From Bacillota bacterium (GTDB lineage: Bacteria > Bacillota > Clostridia > DSM-8532), in the NCBI GenBank assembly GCA_023410885.1, contig JAEYPI010000177.1, positions 1 through 10,007 on the forward strand: a stretch of 10,007 nucleotides of DNA. Reading direction: 5' to 3'. Position 1 is the first letter of the stretch, and each line of letters begins with the position of its first letter. The position numbers were made by a program, and so were the translations under genes. Shown piece after piece: positions 6,895 through 10,007 of this stretch. The notes under the pieces were generated by a model. It was not told where the DNA came from, did no database searches, and worked only from the letters and a program-made list of their open reading frames with translations.

Positions 6895-6923
6895 ATTATA
6901 TTACAAATGTTTTTTGTATACAA
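6895..6923 (-). promoter_or_regulatory. Predicted promoter of pta-ackA with palindromic -35 region
   Basis: On the minus strand a perfect TATAAT (6895-6900) lies 17 bases from TTGTAT (6918-6923), a poor -35 box. The -35 falls inside the 10-base perfect palindrome TTGTATACAA (6914-6923). A weak -35 under a palindrome is a common arrangement for regulated promoters, but no regulator is known here. The leader to the pta ATG would be about 55 bases. Confidence 0.55.
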
Positions 6924-6991
6924 GGCAAGAAAATAAATTTCTATTAAATAATTGTTTTTTATATTACAAAAAAAAATACATTTTACAAATG
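6898..6991. repeat. Three copies of an ATWTTACAAATG motif upstream of pta
   Basis: ATATTACAAATG (6898-6909), ATATTACAAA (6961-6970) and ATTTTACAAATG (6980-6991) lie in the AT-rich region before pta, all in the same orientation. Copies start 63 and 19 bases apart. The first overlaps the predicted -10 box. They may be binding sites, or only chance similarity in AT-rich DNA. Confidence 0.35.
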
Positions 6992-7017
6992 ACGCTAAAA
7001 ACTTTTATAGTAAAATA

Positions 7018-7049
7018 GGGTGCGTTCCTAAAAGCACGCAAGCCTCGAC
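7018..7049. repeat. Intergenic hairpin element, copy B (hairpin plus GCCTCGAC)
   Basis: Second copy of the element at 4488-4521. The plus strand reads GGGTGCGT, a 10-base variable loop region, ACGCA, then AGCCTCGAC. The stem TGCGT/ACGCA is kept while the loop differs in length and sequence from copy A (7 bases between the same arms there), and the GCCTCGAC flank is identical. It lies 10 bases beyond the acyl-CoA synthetase terminator hairpin and about 95 bases upstream (minus sense) of the predicted pta promoter. Confidence 0.6.
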
Positions 7050-7059
7050 ACAAAATTAA

Positions 7060-7079
7060 AGGGTAGATTTCTCTACCCT
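7060..7079 (-). terminator. Intrinsic terminator of the acyl-CoA synthetase gene
   Basis: On the minus strand an 8-base perfect stem AGGGTAGA/TCTACCCT closes on a GAAA tetraloop and is followed by TTAATTTT. It begins only 4 bases after the TAG stop at 7086-7084. Confidence 0.82.
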
Positions 7080-7083
7080 ACGC

Positions 7084-8937
7084 CTATTGTTGGCCGATTC
7101 TTTTGGTTAACATTTCTTTCAGATTATCTATATTCTTTCCAGCTGCACTTTTGATGGTTGTGGTCAATTGACTGAGTAAATGTCGCATCTGGTCAGCTTC
7201 AACATAACGCTTTACTTTAAGTGTTGTTGTTTTAATGAGCTCATCATATCCGTACACATAATAGCGTATGGCTTTGTACACCGGCATGAGCTTATTGATA
7301 TCCTTAATAGCGGTATCTAAAAGCTTTTTAATCTCATCCTCATTATCCGGCGATGCAAAAATACTTGCAATTTGTTCTTTATCAAGAATAATTTTGGCAC
7401 ATATATCAACTGTGCCATCTGCAGTTGCTTCACCCCATACCAGGGATTCCTTTACGTAATCCAGCTTATTAATATGGCACTCCAGCTCCTCGGGGAACAC
7501 CTTCTTACCGTTTTTGAGAACAATCATTGATTTTACGCGGCCGGTTACTTGAATGAGGCCACGCTTATTAATACATCCCAGATCCCCCGTACGGAACCAC
7601 CCGTCCTGAATAACCTCTTTGGTGGCCTCTTCGTTTTTCCAGTAACCCATCATAACTGTTTTGGCCTTTACAACAAGCTCACCGGAACCGTTTTTATCGG
7701 GATTGGCAATGGCTACGGTGATACCCGGTAAAGGCTCACCACAGGTACCGATTTTACGAGTACGATCATTACCGCCAGCCACAACAGGAGAAGTTTCAGT
7801 CAGGCCATAGCCCTGATAAACCTTTACTCCAATGTTCTCATACCATTTTGCAGTCTGAGGATCCATAGCGGCCCCTCCGGTAACGATGACACGCAGTTTC
7901 CCACCCAAAGCATCCAACAGCTGCTTATAAAGCTTTCTTCTAAGATCGAGTCCCGTATACCGAAGCGCATTGGTAAAGCCCATCAAAAGCTTGACCTTTT
8001 TTAAGAGACCTTTTTTCTTTAATTCATCAACCATTCGACCCTTGAATTTATCAAAAATTAAGGGCACCCCTACCAATATAACGGGCATATATTCCGCCAA
8101 ATTCTTGGATAAATACTTAAGACCATCACTGATGGATATAGTCATGCCTAAATAAAGAGGAAACAGCAATCCGGTGGTATTCTCAAAAGTATGATGAAGG
8201 GGCAAAACAGAGAGAATGGATTCACCGGGATTGAATCTCACAACACCACCAAGGGCCATAATATCGGCACAAATGTTGCTGTGATTAAGCATAACTGCTT
8301 TAGAAGTAGAAGATGTTCCTGAGGTGAAAAGCAAAATTCTCAAAGCCTGGGGGTCTATTTTAGCATTTATGTAGGCATCAAATCCTGATTTGAGAAGGTC
8401 ATCACCTTGACATAAAAGCTCATAAAACGAATAGAAGCCCGGCCTGTCAACATCCTCATCCCTTTGGGGATTCATACAGATAAGGGCCTTAAGCCTGGTA
8501 TTGCGCGAGGCTATTGCTTCTACTTCCGACTGAAAAGAACGGGAATAGACCAAAACATCTACTTCTCCACGTTCCAACATGGGCTCAATTTCATTGGCCG
8601 GAAGCATTCTGTCGAGGGGTACGGCAATACCAACCCCATTGACTGTGGCTAAATAGGATACAATCCATTCATATCGGTTCTCACCAATAATGGCAATCCG
8701 CTTATCAGATATTCCAAGATTCAAAAGCGCGCTGCCCAAAGAATTAACATCATGCAAGAATTGACTGTAGGTTTTGCTCTCCTTAGGCTTCTGAGGATCA
8801 CTACGATAGTTGAAGGCAATTTGGGCTCCATAATGAGCCTCACATTTTTCAAGCATATCTTTGAGGCTTTCAATAACAGGTGCTTGATATAAGGGTTTTC
8901 TATCAGTAATATTAATTAATTTAAGAGTTTCGTTCAT
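7084..8937 (-). CDS. Long-chain acyl-CoA synthetase-like AMP-forming ligase
   Basis: A member of the adenylate-forming (ANL) superfamily that probably activates a fatty or other carboxylic acid with ATP, via an acyl-adenylate, to its CoA thioester. The protein has 617 residues, typical of FadD/Faa-like enzymes. Motifs in order: the P-loop LLFTSGTSSTSKAVM (TSGT at 205-208, K213), LPLHHTFENT, the A5 motif QGYGLTET (Y377-E381), GWFRTGDLG with ribose-binding D452, GRVKSMIVLKNGKKVFPEELE, and the C-terminal TTTLKVKR with K574 at the catalytic-lysine position. No signal peptide or membrane segment is evident. GAGGGGGA 10 bases upstream fixes the ATG at 8937. It has its own terminator and sits upstream of pta-ackA, but a different promoter serves those genes. 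Acid chain length cannot be read from the sequence, and no beta-oxidation or lipid genes adjoin. Confidence 0.88.
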   Translation of the reverse strand: MNETLKLINITDRKPLYQAPVIESLKDMLEKCEAHYGAQIAFNYRSDPQKPKESKTYSQFLHDVNSLGSALLNLGISDKRIAIIGENRYEWIVSYLATVNGVGIAVPLDRMLPANEIEPMLERGEVDVLVYSRSFQSEVEAIASRNTRLKALICMNPQRDEDVDRPGFYSFYELLCQGDDLLKSGFDAYINAKIDPQALRILLFTSGTSSTSKAVMLNHSNICADIMALGGVVRFNPGESILSVLPLHHTFENTTGLLFPLYLGMTISISDGLKYLSKNLAEYMPVILVGVPLIFDKFKGRMVDELKKKGLLKKVKLLMGFTNALRYTGLDLRRKLYKQLLDALGGKLRVIVTGGAAMDPQTAKWYENIGVKVYQGYGLTETSPVVAGGNDRTRKIGTCGEPLPGITVAIANPDKNGSGELVVKAKTVMMGYWKNEEATKEVIQDGWFRTGDLGCINKRGLIQVTGRVKSMIVLKNGKKVFPEELECHINKLDYVKESLVWGEATADGTVDICAKIILDKEQIASIFASPDNEDEIKKLLDTAIKDINKLMPVYKAIRYYVYGYDELIKTTTLKVKRYVEADQMRHLLSQLTTTIKSAAGKNIDNLKEMLTKRIGQQ

Positions 8938-8987
8938 TTATGTCTAGTCCCCCTCGTAGAAAAAAATCTTCTACCCCGTTTAATTCT

Positions 8988-9016
8988 ATCATAACACTAG
9001 CTCATAATAATGTACA
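8988..9016 (-). promoter_or_regulatory. Candidate promoter of the acyl-CoA synthetase gene
   Basis: On the minus strand TATGAT (8988-8993) is preceded by TGT, making an extended -10, and lies 17 bases from TGTACA (9011-9016, four of six matches). Leader of about 45 bases, in which GTAGAA and TTCTAC can form a weak hairpin just before the ribosome binding site. Confidence 0.5.
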
Positions 9017-9064
9017 CCTCAAAAAAGAATACTTTTACGGCTTTAATCAAAAATCAATGGTTTT

Positions 9065-10007
9065 TCAAATACCCAGAATAAGCACGCGAAGGGGTATAAA
9101 GCGCTTAATACCCAGCTCCCTTATAATAGTTTCCTTGAGCTTCTTGGCTAAATGTTCCACTATTTCAATTTCTTCATTATTCACTTCATAGTTTCCATAT
9201 CGAACTTTTATAAAAATATCGGTTACTGTTTCAAAATTTGTAGGATAAAAAAGGTACATTCCATCCACTCTCCGGCTAAATTCTTTCACTGTTTCACCGG
9301 GTTTGACAGATGAGCCCACAATTGAGAACCACTTGAGCATCATTTCATAGTGCTTGATAATCTTTTTTCTGCCTTTAAGACGTCGTAGATGGATTCCTCC
9401 GATAAATAACGCCATGAGGTTAATCCCATAAGAAAGCACCAATAGTCCCACCAAAAGCCATGGTATATACATAGCCCATTGGTCCCATGAAGAAGCTGTC
9501 TCTTCATCCATTGGAATTGGATTATAGTTGACCTCCTTTCCCTGATAATCCTCAAGAAACTCCTCATAATAAGGTATTAAGGGATAGTCTAACAGTCCCA
9601 TGGTTTCAGCGGTCATCTGATAATTCATTGTATCGGCATAGGCCGATGTGGGTTCAAAGGTTAACCATCCAAACCCTTCAAAATAGACCTCAACCCAAGC
9701 ATGGGCATTTCTATTTGTAACGGTATAGATACCATTATTACTGTCCTCGGGAAGAACATAGCCTTCCACATAGCGGGTCGGGATATCAAGATATCGAAGG
9801 AGCACCGCCATTGCGGTCGCAAAGTACGTACAATAACCCTTCTTTTCTTCAAATAAAAAATAATCCACAAAGTCCCTTCCCTCCGGGACATGCTTGGCAT
9901 TGTAGGTATAGGTAAAATTGTTACGAAGATAGCTTTCAATCGTTTTAACCCTTTCATAATCAGACTTACAATCTTGGGTCAAATCTAATGCTAATTGCCT
10001 GACCCGC
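9065..10007 (-). CDS. Transglutaminase-like membrane protein (TgpA type), N-terminus outside window
   Basis: The C-terminal 314 residues of a transglutaminase-core protein. The frame is open to the window edge (RQLALDLTQDCKSDYERVKTIESYLRNNFTYT), so the TTG at 9982 is an internal leucine and not the start. Catalytic features are the cysteine in KKGYCTYFATAMAVLLRYLDIPTRYVEGY (codon 9830-9832) and the histidine in NAHAWVEVYFEGFGW (codon 9701-9703). The third position is FEPTSAYAD, where glutamate (9653-9655) stands where many homologues have aspartate. A linker leads to one hydrophobic segment (WLLVGLLVLSYGINLMALFIGG, roughly 9400-9475) and a soluble tail resembling DUF4129 (MLKWFSIVGSSVKPGETVKEFSRRV). 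In the usual family layout several membrane helices (DUF3488) precede the core, so the domain would face outside. Such genes often follow moxR and DUF58 genes; those would lie beyond the window. Substrate unknown. Confidence 0.88.
   Translation of the reverse strand, partial: RVRQLALDLTQDCKSDYERVKTIESYLRNNFTYTYNAKHVPEGRDFVDYFLFEEKKGYCTYFATAMAVLLRYLDIPTRYVEGYVLPEDSNNGIYTVTNRNAHAWVEVYFEGFGWLTFEPTSAYADTMNYQMTAETMGLLDYPLIPYYEEFLEDYQGKEVNYNPIPMDEETASSWDQWAMYIPWLLVGLLVLSYGINLMALFIGGIHLRRLKGRKKIIKHYEMMLKWFSIVGSSVKPGETVKEFSRRVDGMYLFYPTNFETVTDIFIKVRYGNYEVNNEEIEIVEHLAKKLKETIIRELGIKRFIPLRVLILGI

Noticed and set aside
8311..8340. Altered P-loop TSGTSSTSKAV in the acyl-CoA synthetase as a sign of lost activity.
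   Set aside because: The key TSGT and lysine are kept, and similar TSGTTSxSK variants are, as I recall, common in Firmicutes acyl-CoA synthetases; all other motifs are intact.
9980..9982. TTG as the start codon of the transglutaminase-like gene.
   Set aside because: The frame stays open upstream with residues typical of the domain (RQLALDLTQ), and no ribosome binding site precedes the TTG.

Overview
The window looks like chromosomal DNA from a fermentative, anaerobic member of the Firmicutes, most likely class Clostridia. The grounds are strong GGAGG-type ribosome binding sites, AT-rich intergenic regions with U-tailed hairpin terminators, a pta-ackA acetate operon, a YclM-type aspartokinase, and Clostridia-like versions of the 2-keto-3-deoxygluconate (KDG) enzymes. 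The genus cannot be fixed from the sequence alone. There are no RNA genes, insertion sequences, CRISPR arrays or phage genes, and no gene-free stretch exceeds 300 bases.

Left arm (1-3072): a nearly complete IclR-family regulator on the minus strand is divergent from a two-gene plus-strand operon. The operon encodes a KDPG aldolase with an extra C-terminal VOC-like domain (eda) and a KDG kinase (kdgK). Kinase and aldolase convert KDG through KDPG to pyruvate and glyceraldehyde-3-phosphate, the last steps of uronate/pectin and Entner-Doudoroff catabolism. A near-consensus promoter (TTGACT-17-TATAAT) precedes eda, and two tandem GAAC-type half-palindromes lie directly downstream of it, a good candidate operator for the IclR protein. 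A hairpin that should work in both directions ends the operon.

Middle (3099-6834): three minus-strand genes. Pta and AckA form a tight operon (acetyl-CoA to acetyl phosphate to acetate plus ATP) in which the known catalytic residues are all present. Aspartokinase lies downstream of them, behind a terminator, as a separate unit.

Right arm (7084-10007): a long-chain acyl-CoA synthetase-like AMP-forming ligase, and the C-terminal part of a membrane-anchored transglutaminase-like protein (TgpA type) that runs off the window edge, both on the minus strand.

The genes are mostly ordinary housekeeping and central metabolism. The points most worth a second look are the aldolase-VOC fusion, the tandem operator, and a short structured motif (hairpin plus invariant GCCTCGAC) that occurs in two separate intergenic regions, each time just beyond a terminator. 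I saw no convincing new multi-gene system.
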